From UBA7662 sp943369355 (GTDB lineage: Bacteria > Bacteroidota > Bacteroidia > UBA7662), in the NCBI GenBank assembly GCA_943369355.1, contig CALRMX020000009.1:51020-115019 (forward strand): DNA of 64,000 nt, given 5' to 3'. The translations under genes and the position numbers were made by a program. The notes under the pieces were generated by a model that had not been told where the DNA came from, ran no database searches, and worked only from the letters and a program-made list of their open reading frames with translations. Of the stretch, positions 44,198-55,700 are shown piece by piece. Position 1 is the first letter of the stretch. Every line of letters starts with the position of its first letter.

Positions 44198-44655
44198 TGG
44201 CTGCTGCTGGTGCGCTGGCGGGCTTCGTCGGTGAGGGCCATGGATTTGCTGCGGGTGATTTTTTTGATGTAGGCTACTTTGCGGAAGCGCAGGGCGCTCC
44301 AATCGTCGTCGATGGCCACTTGCCTCACCGGTTCGTAGCCCAGTTGACCGAAAATGGCCCAGCCGGTATCGCGGTTAAAGTCGCAGCGATAGCGTTTGCT
44401 GCTGCTCTTGGGGTAGCAACACCAAAAGAGCGCATCGCCTTCGAGGCAGGCAGCCAGCTGTGGAACCCACTGATCGATTTGGGCTTGCGAGCGCACAAAA
44501 AGCAGGGCAAAACCTGCTTTGGCGCCACTTTCGGGGGTTATCAGTGGGGCGTTAGCTGCAAACCAACTTTGCAAAGCAGCTTGTTCGGCCGGCAGCTGCG
44601 CCAGCACCACCGGTACACCCGCGGTGTATTGAAGTTTTTTAATCAGTGCGTCCAT
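44194..44655 (-). CDS. DUF3052-like protein
   Basis: A 153-residue soluble protein. Segments ALLFVRSQAQIDQWVPQLAACL, ALFWCCYPKSSSKRYRCDFNRD and AIDDDWSALRFRKVAYI recall DUF3052 (a line such as 'W-PK ... VD-TWSGL-F'), a family of unknown function. It is translationally coupled to gluQ. Assignment rests on these short matches only. Confidence 0.6.
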   Translation of the reverse strand: MDALIKKLQYTAGVPVVLAQLPAEQAALQSWFAANAPLITPESGAKAGFALLFVRSQAQIDQWVPQLAACLEGDALFWCCYPKSSSKRYRCDFNRDTGWAIFGQLGYEPVRQVAIDDDWSALRFRKVAYIKKITRSKSMALTDEARQRTSSSQ

Positions 44656-45146
44656 GAGGCCAGGTATTGAGGAGATGAAAATAACCGATTTGCTCGAAAA
44701 GAAATGAAATGTTCCGCGGAAGAACCCTTTAAAAATGGAGCGATCTACCTCGAGAACAGTTGCCTACCTCTTTTGGAGAAGCGAATCGCGCTGGCTTTAG
44801 GGGAGCGTACTGAACTCTCAAATTGGGAATCATTGAGAATTGTTAATATTTGGTCAGAAAAATCTAAAGTCGCCGCCTTTTTAAATTAAAATGGGATTAA
44901 AATATTGTTTTAATCTGTCAATTAAGTATTAATAATTCGTCAAAAAAATTGACGAAAAATTAATATTTACAATAACACCGCATGTTTTTCATTGATTTCG
45001 CGCCTGCCTGCCGAATTTTCCCAATATGAATTAATATCTGAATACGGGACAAAAGTTCTGAATTAGGAATTATTCCCAATGTTCGGAACATAAGCAGTTT
45101 TTTGACTAATGGGCTGGCCTTTACATTTATGCCAAATCTTTTTGCA
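44656..45146. other. AT-rich non-coding stretch upstream of the toxin operon
   Basis: Between divergent genes. An open frame at 44704-44889 shows no features of a real gene. The stretch turns very AT-rich after 44880 and holds two inverted repeats: GATTAAAA-N5-TTTTAATC (44895-44915) and TTCGTCAA-N5-TTGACGAA (44936-44956). It is the likely control region of the T9SS protein/Rhs operon. A TACATTTA close to the -7 form is at 45122-45129, with TTTG at 45102-45105 (spacing 16). Confidence 0.45.
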
Positions 45147-46694
45147 ATGAAATACCGCTTTGCAGGACTCGTAGGGCTGCTTTGTGCCCTTCTACTGGGA
45201 GTTGACGTTTGTGCCCAAAATATAGTGCCCGACATATGGCTGAAGCCCGATTCGTTGGTGGGTGCAAACCTCTTGTTTTCGCAACATGGCGAAAAACGTT
45301 CTCCCATTCAAGTAGATTCGTCGGCAACGTATACGGCGGGTACCTTGAATGGCAACCCGGTAGTGTTGGTACAAGGTGCTGCCAATACTTTTAAGCTGCC
45401 GGTAAACTGGCTTAAAGGCCGTCACCTGCAAGTGCTCATCGCTTACCAACCCGATACCAGTCAAACGGCACACGGCTTATATCAATTTTATTCCGACACC
45501 AATTTGGTTTTGGGCGTAACCAATAACGATGTATTGCAGCGCAATACGCGGCTCAACTATTCCGATACGCTCATCGGTCATGGTGTAGTAAGCTCGGTGA
45601 AGGTGTTTACCATGCACCCTATTCCTGCTTCTCCGCAGCGCATTTTCCAGATTGGTAAATCCGACAGCAGCTACCTCAAGGGCAAGTTGGGTGAAGTAAT
45701 TGTATTCAATCGAAAAACCCATACGCCCATCATTCCGTATTACGAAACGTATTTGGCCATCAAATACGGCATTACCCTGAACGACGGGAACTACACCACC
45801 TTGACTGATACCCTTTGGTCGAAAACCGCCAATGCTGCCTACCACTTTGATGTGGCTGGCTTAGGTACCGACACCCTCTGTGGACTGGCCCAAACCACCG
45901 GGGAGTCGAGCGCCGGTGATGTGGTTGGCCTAGGCTTGGATGCTGCTTTAGGCGACCCCGATGCCGATCCGTTGCAGCAGGGGAGTTATGTGCTCTGGGG
46001 TAGAAACAACCGCATGTGGTACGACCTCACCCAAGAAGCCATCACCTTCGATTCGAGCTTGTTTCGTTTGAATCGCGAATGGAAGATACAAACCTACGGT
46101 GCCTTTGATGCCGCTCAAGCGCGGTTTTATGTGCGTTTTAACGCCCGACAGTACGCCGGACTCAGCAACCCCTTGCTGTTGCTTCGCAAAAATGAATTGG
46201 ATGCAGGCAGCTACCATGCGGCCGACAGCACCGACTCTACGGGCATGGTGTATTACCGCAACGTACGTTGGGATACCGATAGCTCGGGGGCCGACTTTTT
46301 TAGCTTCGTTTTTCCATTTAGCGAGCGCCAAACCAATGCCTTGGGCAATGGCAACAACTTTACCGCCAATACCAGCAGCTCGCCTTTGGTGAATGCACCT
46401 CAGCAGTCGGGCCAACCAAGCCCCCTGAACGCCACCAATGCACGCGATGAAGCCGATTTACGGGTGTTTCCAGTGCCGAGCAATGGAAGTGTGAGTTCGC
46501 GCATCTCGGTACCCAGTGGCGAAAGCACCCGCTTAGAAATTTACAATTACATGGGCGCCAAGGTAGATGCCTACGAATTGCAGGGCAGCAACGCCTACCT
46601 CTTGCACCACCATAACTTGAGTCAGGGGCAATACATGTTTGTCTTGCTATCGGCAGGCAACCGCATCGTACGTCAGGTAATCATCACTAAGTAA
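45147..46694 (+). CDS. T9SS-sorted LamG-like surface protein beside the Rhs gene
   Basis: A 515-residue exported protein. The ATG at 45147 was chosen because MKYRFAGLVGLLCALLLGVDVCAQ is the signal peptide; the frame begins 15 codons earlier. The N-terminal half (IVPDIWLKPDSL ... LKGRHLQVLIAY ... GKLGEVIVFNRKTH ... YYETYLAIKYGITL) has the pattern of the LamG/concanavalin-like adhesive modules found in large Bacteroidota surface proteins. The C-terminus is a type A T9SS sorting domain (DLRVFPVPSNGSVSSRI ... RQVIITK). Only 15 bp separate it from the giant Rhs gene, so they are one operon; it may be an anchor, receptor-binding or display partner of the toxin. Confidence 0.82.
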   Translation: MKYRFAGLVGLLCALLLGVDVCAQNIVPDIWLKPDSLVGANLLFSQHGEKRSPIQVDSSATYTAGTLNGNPVVLVQGAANTFKLPVNWLKGRHLQVLIAYQPDTSQTAHGLYQFYSDTNLVLGVTNNDVLQRNTRLNYSDTLIGHGVVSSVKVFTMHPIPASPQRIFQIGKSDSSYLKGKLGEVIVFNRKTHTPIIPYYETYLAIKYGITLNDGNYTTLTDTLWSKTANAAYHFDVAGLGTDTLCGLAQTTGESSAGDVVGLGLDAALGDPDADPLQQGSYVLWGRNNRMWYDLTQEAITFDSSLFRLNREWKIQTYGAFDAAQARFYVRFNARQYAGLSNPLLLLRKNELDAGSYHAADSTDSTGMVYYRNVRWDTDSSGADFFSFVFPFSERQTNALGNGNNFTANTSSSPLVNAPQQSGQPSPLNATNARDEADLRVFPVPSNGSVSSRISVPSGESTRLEIYNYMGAKVDAYELQGSNAYLLHHHNLSQGQYMFVLLSAGNRIVRQVIITK

Positions 46695-46709
46695 AAACAG
46701 CATTTCGAT

Positions 46710-49700
46710 ATGAAGAAGATTCATCTTCTCGCAGCAGTACTCTTGTTGGGCGGCGTTTCGTGTTTGCACGTAAAGCGCGAACGTATGGACAACGGCACCG
46801 CCTTTTCGTGGTGGCCATCGAGTAACACTACCCAGCTCCCCACTACACCCCTGAGGGTCCAGGCCGAACCTACCGCCAGCAGCAGCACACAGCCGGCGCT
46901 GCTTCCCGATAAGAGCAGCGTGGTGGTGGGGGGACGTATGGAAAAAAGTTTCGACCACCCAGCCGATAACTCCGTACGATTTATGTTCGAGCGCGAGCCC
47001 GATGCAGCAAGCACCTACGTGCTCGAATACGAGCTGTATGGTGCCGCACACGCAGCCGAATTGTCGAGTGGCTGGAACGACGAGCCGAATACCGGCGCCA
47101 GCCGCTTCGCTACCCGTGCAGGCTGGGTAAAACAGCGCGAACTCATTCACCCAAGCAGATTGCAGCGCGGAGAGAACGTATTGCGGTTTAACCGGTTGGC
47201 AGCGACCGATTTTTACGAACTGCGCAACATCCGCCTGACCCAAACGACCACGCCACAAAGCAGTGTTTTGGTGTCGGATGCCGAAATACCGGTATACGAC
47301 AGCACGGCGGTGCTTCGGGTATACCTTGCGCAAGACGCTCAGCTGTGGGTGGCTGGCGCATTGAAAGAGTTGAAAAAAGGCTACCATGTGGTAGAAACTA
47401 AACTCGACAAACGCGAGGGCACGGTAAAATTACGGGCCAATATGGCCGATGGCAGCAGCGAGCAGTGGGAGCTAACCACAGTTGGCATAACGAACGCAGC
47501 TGCTCGGCAGCAACAGGCAATACCCACAGCCGAAACGGTATTAGCCAAACCCGATGTTGCCTGGCTGTATGAAGGAAGCTACGTAAACCTCACTGCTAAA
47601 ACTGGGGCGGTAACCGAAGAAGTAAACGTGAAGATTCAGGCGCTGCGTAAAAACGATTTGGCGCCACTCGCGCCGGGCATGATCAACGTAACTGCCGGAG
47701 CAGCCGGCTACCGTTTATTGCCCGACAACATTCGGTTTAACGACAACATTCGGCTGAGCCTGCGCATCGACAGTGCTTTGGTGCCGCAGGGATTTAGCGT
47801 AGCGCATGTTCGCACCTATTATTTTGATGAAGAAAAGCGGAGCTGGACCATGTTGCCACAAGACAGCTTAGAGAAAAGTGGTCTGTGGGCCGGGGCGTAT
47901 ACCGACCACTTCACCGATTTTATCAACGCCATCATCAAGGCCCCCGAATTGCCCGGCAATCAGGCGCATGTGCCTACTTCGTTTTCGGGACTATCGGCCG
48001 CCAATCCCTTGGAAGGCATCAACCAAATTGCTCCGCCTTCGGCCAACGCTAAGGGAGACCTCAACCTATCGTTCCCTATTGAAGTGCCCAAAGGCCGCAA
48101 CGGCATGGAGCCATCGCTTCAGTTGGTCTACAACAGTTCGGGCGGCAACGGCTATTTTGGTTTGGGCTGGAACATGAACTTTCCGAACATCCAGGTAGAT
48201 ACCCGCTGGGGCGTACCGCGGTACCTAGACGGAGAAGAATCAGAAGCCTATTTGGTGAATGGGGAGCAGTTGGATGTGGTAGCACACCAATTGAGCTTAA
48301 CCAACCCAAGACAAAGTGGAATGGTAGAATTCCGTTATAGAGTAGAAGGGAGGTTTGATCGCATCATTCGTTATGGAAATTCCCCGTTGAATTATACCTG
48401 GGAAGTTCACGAGAAATCGGGCAAGGTGTTTTACTATGGCAGAAGACACAACGAACAAACGGCTAATCCTCAATTCATTCTCTCCGGCGATAAAGGAATA
48501 GCCTATTGGGCTTTGGCCGAGGTAAAAGACCAAGAAGGTAATTTAATACAATACCAATACATCAATAGTTATGGGGGACAACGTATTCATATGTTTCCTA
48601 CCCGTATCACGTACACTGGAAAGGCCCAACCGTATGCAGAAGGTAAGTACGAAATATTGTTCGATATAAGAATTCCGTCGGGAGAGCCAGGACATTCCAG
48701 TTACAATCCTATTCGATCTGACGAACAAGTAGATATGCGTTATGGCTTTCCGGTTTGGCAGAATATTTTAATTAGGAACATAAGAGTAAACTACAACCAA
48801 CAACCTATCCGAACCTACTATTTGCATTACAGGGAGGGAGCATTCAAAAAAACCATACTCTGTAATATGCTGGAATACGTACACCCTGAAAGTGGGAGCA
48901 TCCCGTATGATTACGAAATTGCTTCTAAGCAAGCTAGTATATGTCAAGGTAATCAAAGGGAACTACTTGGAAACGAAAAAGTACATCAATTCGACTATTA
49001 TGAATTTGATAACAATACCACATCGATTTTCGATGGAGGAAGATATATCGAGGGAAATTTACCGTTTCAGTTAACTGGCATTACGGATAATGGTGGAAAT
49101 CTAAAACCGAGCCGTAACTTTTTTGAAAATTTAGCTTATCCTGGCGATATAAATCTGCAAAACAAGGGTACGCTAGCACAAACAAGAGGATACAACCTTA
49201 CAGGTGATATAAGCTTATATGTAGGATTAGGTAAGAAAGTTATTTCAAAGGCAAACTCGATAAGTGTAGGTCGCGGTTGGTCAATTTCTCAAAATAGAAC
49301 AAGTGTGGGGATGTTCGATGTTAACGGCGATGGCTACCCAGATCGAGTATTTAAATCAGGGCCTGAGTATTTTTACCAACCCATTTTAAGAACAGGTAAT
49401 ATTTTAAATTATGCTCCAGACGGAATTTTATTGTCGGGATTTTCAGGACTTGGTGAAAGTGTCACAAACCAGAAATATTGGAAAATTCAAGCTCAAGTTA
49501 AGTTTTTTGGACTTGGAGTTAATGCTGGCTACAATACCTCGAACACTATATCAACGGTAAATAGATATTTAGTTGATTACAATGCGGATGGATTTGTAGA
49601 TGTAGTGGATAACGGATCGGTATTATTCAATTCTCCAACATCTGTGGAAAATGTTAGAAATTTTTCGCTAATGGTTGATAACATATTACCGATTGACGAT

Positions 49701-52700
49701 TGCAACTCATACGACTTTACAGGTCACGTTAAACCATCATTGGGAGTGGAATATGTGCCTAGAATTGACCCCAAAAGAGAAAATAGGAGTGGTAATGAAA
49801 ATGCCGTTTCGGTATGGATTGCACCAAGAGCTGGGGATATAATTATACATTCCGAAATAGCCATGAAACAACCAGCCAATCAAGACTCATGGAAAAGATC
49901 CTTCGCGAATGGAGTACAATATGACATTCAAATAGAAGACATTATTATTAATAGTGGTGTTTTAAATGCCGCCGATTTTACGCCACAAGTTTACTCGAGT
50001 CAAGCCACAATCTCAGTCGGTGAGGGGACTAGGATTTTCTTTCGTTTAAAATCGAAAGGTAACAATGAGTATGATGAGGTTGATTGGAAAAGGACGATCG
50101 TTTATGCGGAGCAGGCTGGAATTGACGTAGATGATAAAGACTACATAGTACATGATGCAGAGGCTGATTTTTTACTCAACGAAAGAAGGGTAGTTGCCAT
50201 GCCCTATGAAGGTGAAGTCAATTTAAGCTTGTACATTCAAAGTGATCCACTCACCGACGACGCAGTACTTAAAGTAACAAAGAATGGACTTGTAATTCAT
50301 AGTTATAGTTTCACAGCAGGTCAGACAATTTCCTATACGCATGCTTTTAATCAGTTGGTTAATGAAGATGACGAAATAGAGTTTGTTTTGCATAGCGATA
50401 GTAAAGTAGATTACTCAGGGATTATTTCGGATGCGACCATTGAATACATTAGTACAGTTGAATTAGGCACATTGCCCTCACCGGGTACTGAATGGACAGA
50501 CATAATTATTCGTCCAACCATAGACTATAACCCATACACTAAAATTCTTTATAATGCCGAAGCACTAAATCTAAGTGCGGGTAACTACACGATTTCTCCA
50601 AATCTTAGCGTGCCGTCTACTTATTCAGGTAAGATATTTTTGACGGCCAAAAGTTCTAACCAGCTTTTAGGAAAATTGGAGATGGATTGTAGTGGCGGGG
50701 CGGTGAATTTTGTTAACGGTGTTTCTTCATTTGAACTTGTACTATCTTCGGCACTAGAAGTACATTTTAGTTATTCTTTCGCTAGTCCTATCATTAGCAC
50801 TGGTATTGTGAATCTTGTTGATGTTGCAGGGAATGGAACAACTACTGTTTTTGCTAGTTTATACACGAGATATTCAGTAGATGAAAAAAAGTATGGTACG
50901 CTGTACCGAGGTTGGGGGCAATTTGTTTATAGCGGTTCGAACATACATGAAATTGATTTGAGTGTATTAAATCTGTCTTTAGAGACTCTAGTAGCAACTT
51001 GGGATAATGGTAATGAAGAAATAGATATTCAATCAGGTACTGGGGCACTGCACGCTGGTACTCCAACGGAGTTGACAGAAATGCAAACTGAATTCAGCCC
51101 TGTCTTGGATGCCGTTTCTGACGCTCGTTTTTTCAAAATGCAAGTAGATCTGAAAAATAACTGTTGGCAGGGGGTTGGTGCGAACGGGAGAGTAACAAAG
51201 AAAGAATTACACAATTCTGAATATTTAAATGAGCTATCAGATATTGTGATTACCAATCCTGTCCCTAATAAAACAACCAGTACTTCTGCTAAGGCTTTAT
51301 CAAAAAGAACTGTTAATGAAACAGTCACTTGGTCGGCAGGAGCTGGAAGCAAACAACTTAATAATTTAGGTGCAAATGGCAGTTTATCTCTAGGTACTGG
51401 GATTGTTCTCAACGATTACCTCGATATGAATGGCGACGGTTTCCCGGATAATTTGTCACAGTTCGAAATTCAATTTACGAACCCAAGAGGAGGATTGGAA
51501 GATGGAGGCTCTGTTGCTTTATCAAACACCACTTTTTCTGAAACACGGAGTAATCTATACGGGGGTACGGTAAGTGGTAGTCCAAATGTGTGGGTTGACG
51601 AAATTTGTGATAGCAGAGTATTAACATCAAGTGGAATTGCCAAAACAGATGTTAGAAGTGAAGGGAATATTAACACCTCAGTAGCGGTTATGGGGGGAGA
51701 AAATGTTGAAGCTTTTGGTGTTTTAGATGTAAATGGTGACGGATTACCTGATATGGTCAAAGAGGACCATACTTTTGTATTGAATAATGGATATGGATTT
51801 GGGATGCATCGGAGTTGGAATTTGAACACTGCGATATCCAAAAGTGAAATGTTATCGTTTGGGCCTGATTTGGGGGTTGGATTTGATAGAATGGGTGTTT
51901 ATGAGAAAGGAGAGATGAGTTGGGCCGGAGGAATAAATGCGAATCGCTCAACAAGTGACGTATTAAACTTCACCGTTGATATTAACGGTGATGGACTTAA
52001 CGATGTTCTTTCTGTTGATGATGATCAACCTTCAAATTTGGTGTTGCACCTAAATACGGGAACGAATTTCATACGGCAAAATGGTGTAAACTGGGGTGAT
52101 AATAATTTCACCCCTAGATCAGTGAGCAACTCTATTTCAGGCCATGTAGCAGGAACTTTAGGTATATTTTTTCTTCCTTCAATAAAAGTAGGTGCCAATG
52201 CCTCTGGTAGCGGTGGTTTTGTTTTCAGTCGTGAGAGGGGTCGGTTTCTTGATTTAAACAATGATGGATTTGTTGATTATCTCGAAGATGAACCTGCTCA
52301 AGGTAAATTGAAGGTTTATTTCAACCAAATCGGAAAAACCAATAAACTCAAAAAAGTACATACTGTTACTGGCGCCACCATGGCGTTCGATTATCAGCCT
52401 TTGATCACCACCTCCAAAATGCCACATGCACGTTGGTTGTTTACGGCCATGGTCATCGACGACCGCTATGCAGCAGACGGCAACAAAGAGAGGAATTTCA
52501 CCTTCACTTACCACAACCCGAATTACGATCGGTTTGAACGTGTTTTCTTGGGCTTCGACTCGGTAAATACCAATGTTTACGATGCGAGATTCCAAAATAT
52601 TCTGGTTCAAAATCGTGAGCGGTACCACAACAGCGACATCTTTTTCTCGGGCTTAAAATACCGCGAAGCTACCGTAAACCTAAGCGGAAATACTCCGGTA

Positions 52701-55700
52701 TACTGGGCGATTAAAACTTACCACTATGTGCCACACCGGTTATCAGATGGTGCACAAATGGAAAAAATTTGCGGCGAGTATTATCCCGCATTGGCTGAAG
52801 AGTATACCTACCTCACCGAAGGACATCCCACCCTATTTATGGCCACCAAAAAAACCTATAAACGGGGACCTAAAGGGGTGATTACCGCGTTTGAAGACTA
52901 TGGCGATTTATTGGATGCTACCGACGATTATGTAGCAACGATAGAATATACCCAAACGGCGGCTTATTATATAATTGGCCTGCCGACCAAAATTCAGGTG
53001 AAGGCAGGAACTTTGAGCGCAGCTGGGACCCTTTTACGCGAACGCTTGGCCACGTACGATGGTCAAGGCAATATGACCGAAATGCGTGTATTGCTCTCGG
53101 GTAGTTCGGGTAGCGGTACTTATGCGACCGACAATTATTACTACGATACCTACGGCAACATTACACGGCATGTGTATCCACCCAATGCTCAAGGAGAACG
53201 TTACGAAATGAATTATGCATACGATGCCATTACCCATACGTTTCCGATAACGGTAACCGACTACTGGGGTTTATCGAGTTCGTTCCTATATAACTATCGA
53301 CTAGGTAAGCCCACTCGGTTTACCGATGCCTACGGCAATTATACCGATTATTGGTATAATGCCAACGGAAAGACTTTGGCTATCAGGGGGCCGAAAGAAG
53401 TTATGAATGCCAATAATACCTTACAATATTCCTACTGGGACGATATACCCTATACCTATGCAGCGGCAATAACCTTTTGGGCCAAAACGCTTCATCATAA
53501 TCCTCAATCGCCCAACACACCTATACAGACCATACTTTTTACAGATGGCTTGGGGCAAGAGTTACAAGTGAAAAAAACGGCCATGGTGGCTTCGTCGTCA
53601 AGTTCTGGACCCGTATTGAGTTGGATCATGTCGGGATGGCAAAGGCGAGATATACTGGGTAGGGTAACCAATCAATGGTATCCAACCACCAGTACGATCG
53701 GAGCGACAAACACTTTGCAGGTGTATAGCGATACCGATGCTGTTCGGTCGACTCGAATTTTGTACGACTTTATGAACCGCCCGGTGAAGACCATTTTCCC
53801 CGACAATACCGAGGAAAATAATACATACACATTGGTTAACGTTTCGGGTAAAGTGTATGCCAATCATGTGGTAGAAGATGCGTTATCGAATACACTACCC
53901 ACGGCCACTGAAACGATGAAAGACATCACGGGTAATACCGTGCGTGTGATGCGGGGTACAAGTAACATAACGAGCTTTAGTTATTCGCCAATCAACGAAT
54001 TACTCAGCACTACCGATCCCGACAACCATCAAACCGAATATGCCTACGATAAAACGGGCCGTTTGATAAAACGAACCCATCCCGATGCGGGTATTGATCA
54101 AACGGTATACGATGCTGCGGGCAACGTAATCGAGCGTAAACGGAACCAACAAGCTGTAAATGGTGGAGCCATTACCTATACCTACAATTACAACAGGTTA
54201 ATGGCTGTAGAATACCCAAACAACCAGGAAAATAATGTGTATTACGAATATGGCCAGTCGGGAGCCGAGAACGGTAGGGTGCAGCGCATCGAAGACGGTT
54301 CGGGAGCGCATGAATTTGCCTACGGCAATATGGGCGAAGTAATTCGTAAAACCACAACCCTCATCGACCTGAACGACATGGCCTATACTTTCTCGAGCTT
54401 TTGGGAGTACGATAGCTGGGGTCGAATCAATCGTTTGGTATACCCCGATGGCGAAGAGGTACATTATTCGTACGATGCTGGAGGTAAGTTAACGGATATA
54501 CGCGTGCCCAATGGTGACAAATATCTTACTTCGGCTACATACGATAAGTTCGGGAATAAACTCAAGGAGGTGTTCGATAACGGTACCCAAATGGAGTATA
54601 CCTATTCTACCAATATGCAGCGACTGACTAATTTAAAAGCCTTACACCAAGGAAGTGCCTTTTTAAACGTGAATTATGCCTACGATGATGTGGGCAATAT
54701 CACCTCTATTAATAATCTTGCTCAAGCTAAAGACAATATCGGGGGCGCATTTTCGCATACCTATACGTACGACGAGATGTATCGCTTGGCTACAGCTAAC
54801 GGCAGTAGAGGGCCGAGTTCATATCAATTAAATTTGAACTATTCGGCTTCAGGCAATATCTTAGGTAAGAATCTGATAAGTACTGTTCAATTGGTAGACG
54901 GAACTTTTCAGGATATCACCTACAATAACCAATATTCGTTCAACACTACCAAGCCCCACCAAATCGAAACCATTACAGATAATTTATCGAATACTACCTT
55001 AAATTTCGAATGGGATTTAAACGGCAATATGAGCTTACATGTAGATAAGAGCAAAGGCTACCCCAACCACCGCCGCATGTGCTGGGACGAGGAAAACCGC
55101 ATGCTCCTCTCGGCCGACGAGGAGCAAATGGCGGGTTATGTGTACGATGCGGGTGGCATGCGCACCCACAAAGCTTCGGGCACGGTGGTGTACAGCACGG
55201 TGAATGGTTACCCCAATTCGTTTGCTACAGTCTCGGCCTTTACCCTTTACCCTTCCGAGCTCATTACGGTGAGCAGCGGCATGTACACCAAACACTACTA
55301 CAACGGCAGTAGCCGCATTGCGAGCAGAATAGGCGGTGGCTTCAACCAGCATAACGATTTGAATAACTATAGCCCGGCCTTGGATCACGTACAACTACAG
55401 AACGGTAACGATTACACCAACAAAGCCCAGCAGCTCCGCAATGTATGGAGCCGCAATGCCTCTTGTGCGGGCCTCGACCAAAACCTGGAGTACGCCTACA
55501 GCTTGGAGCTCAACCCGCTGTTCGCCAATTCCCAACCCGACGGTGCGCGCTACTTCTACCACAGCGATCATTTGGGCTCAAGCGGGTATATTACCACAGA
55601 GAATGGTTACGCGACACAGTTCTTAGCTTACATGCCCTTCGGCGAAACCCTCAGCGAGCAGCAAAACAGCACCAGTTACTATTCGCCCTTTACCTTTTCA

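Noticed and set aside
44704..44889. Possible 61-residue gene upstream of the toxin operon
   Set aside because: No family likeness, no promoter element, and it lies in a composition transition; not supportable as a gene.
46647..47387. 246-codon open frame opposite the start of the giant toxin
   Set aside because: Shadow frame; the plus strand has signal peptide and operon spacing.
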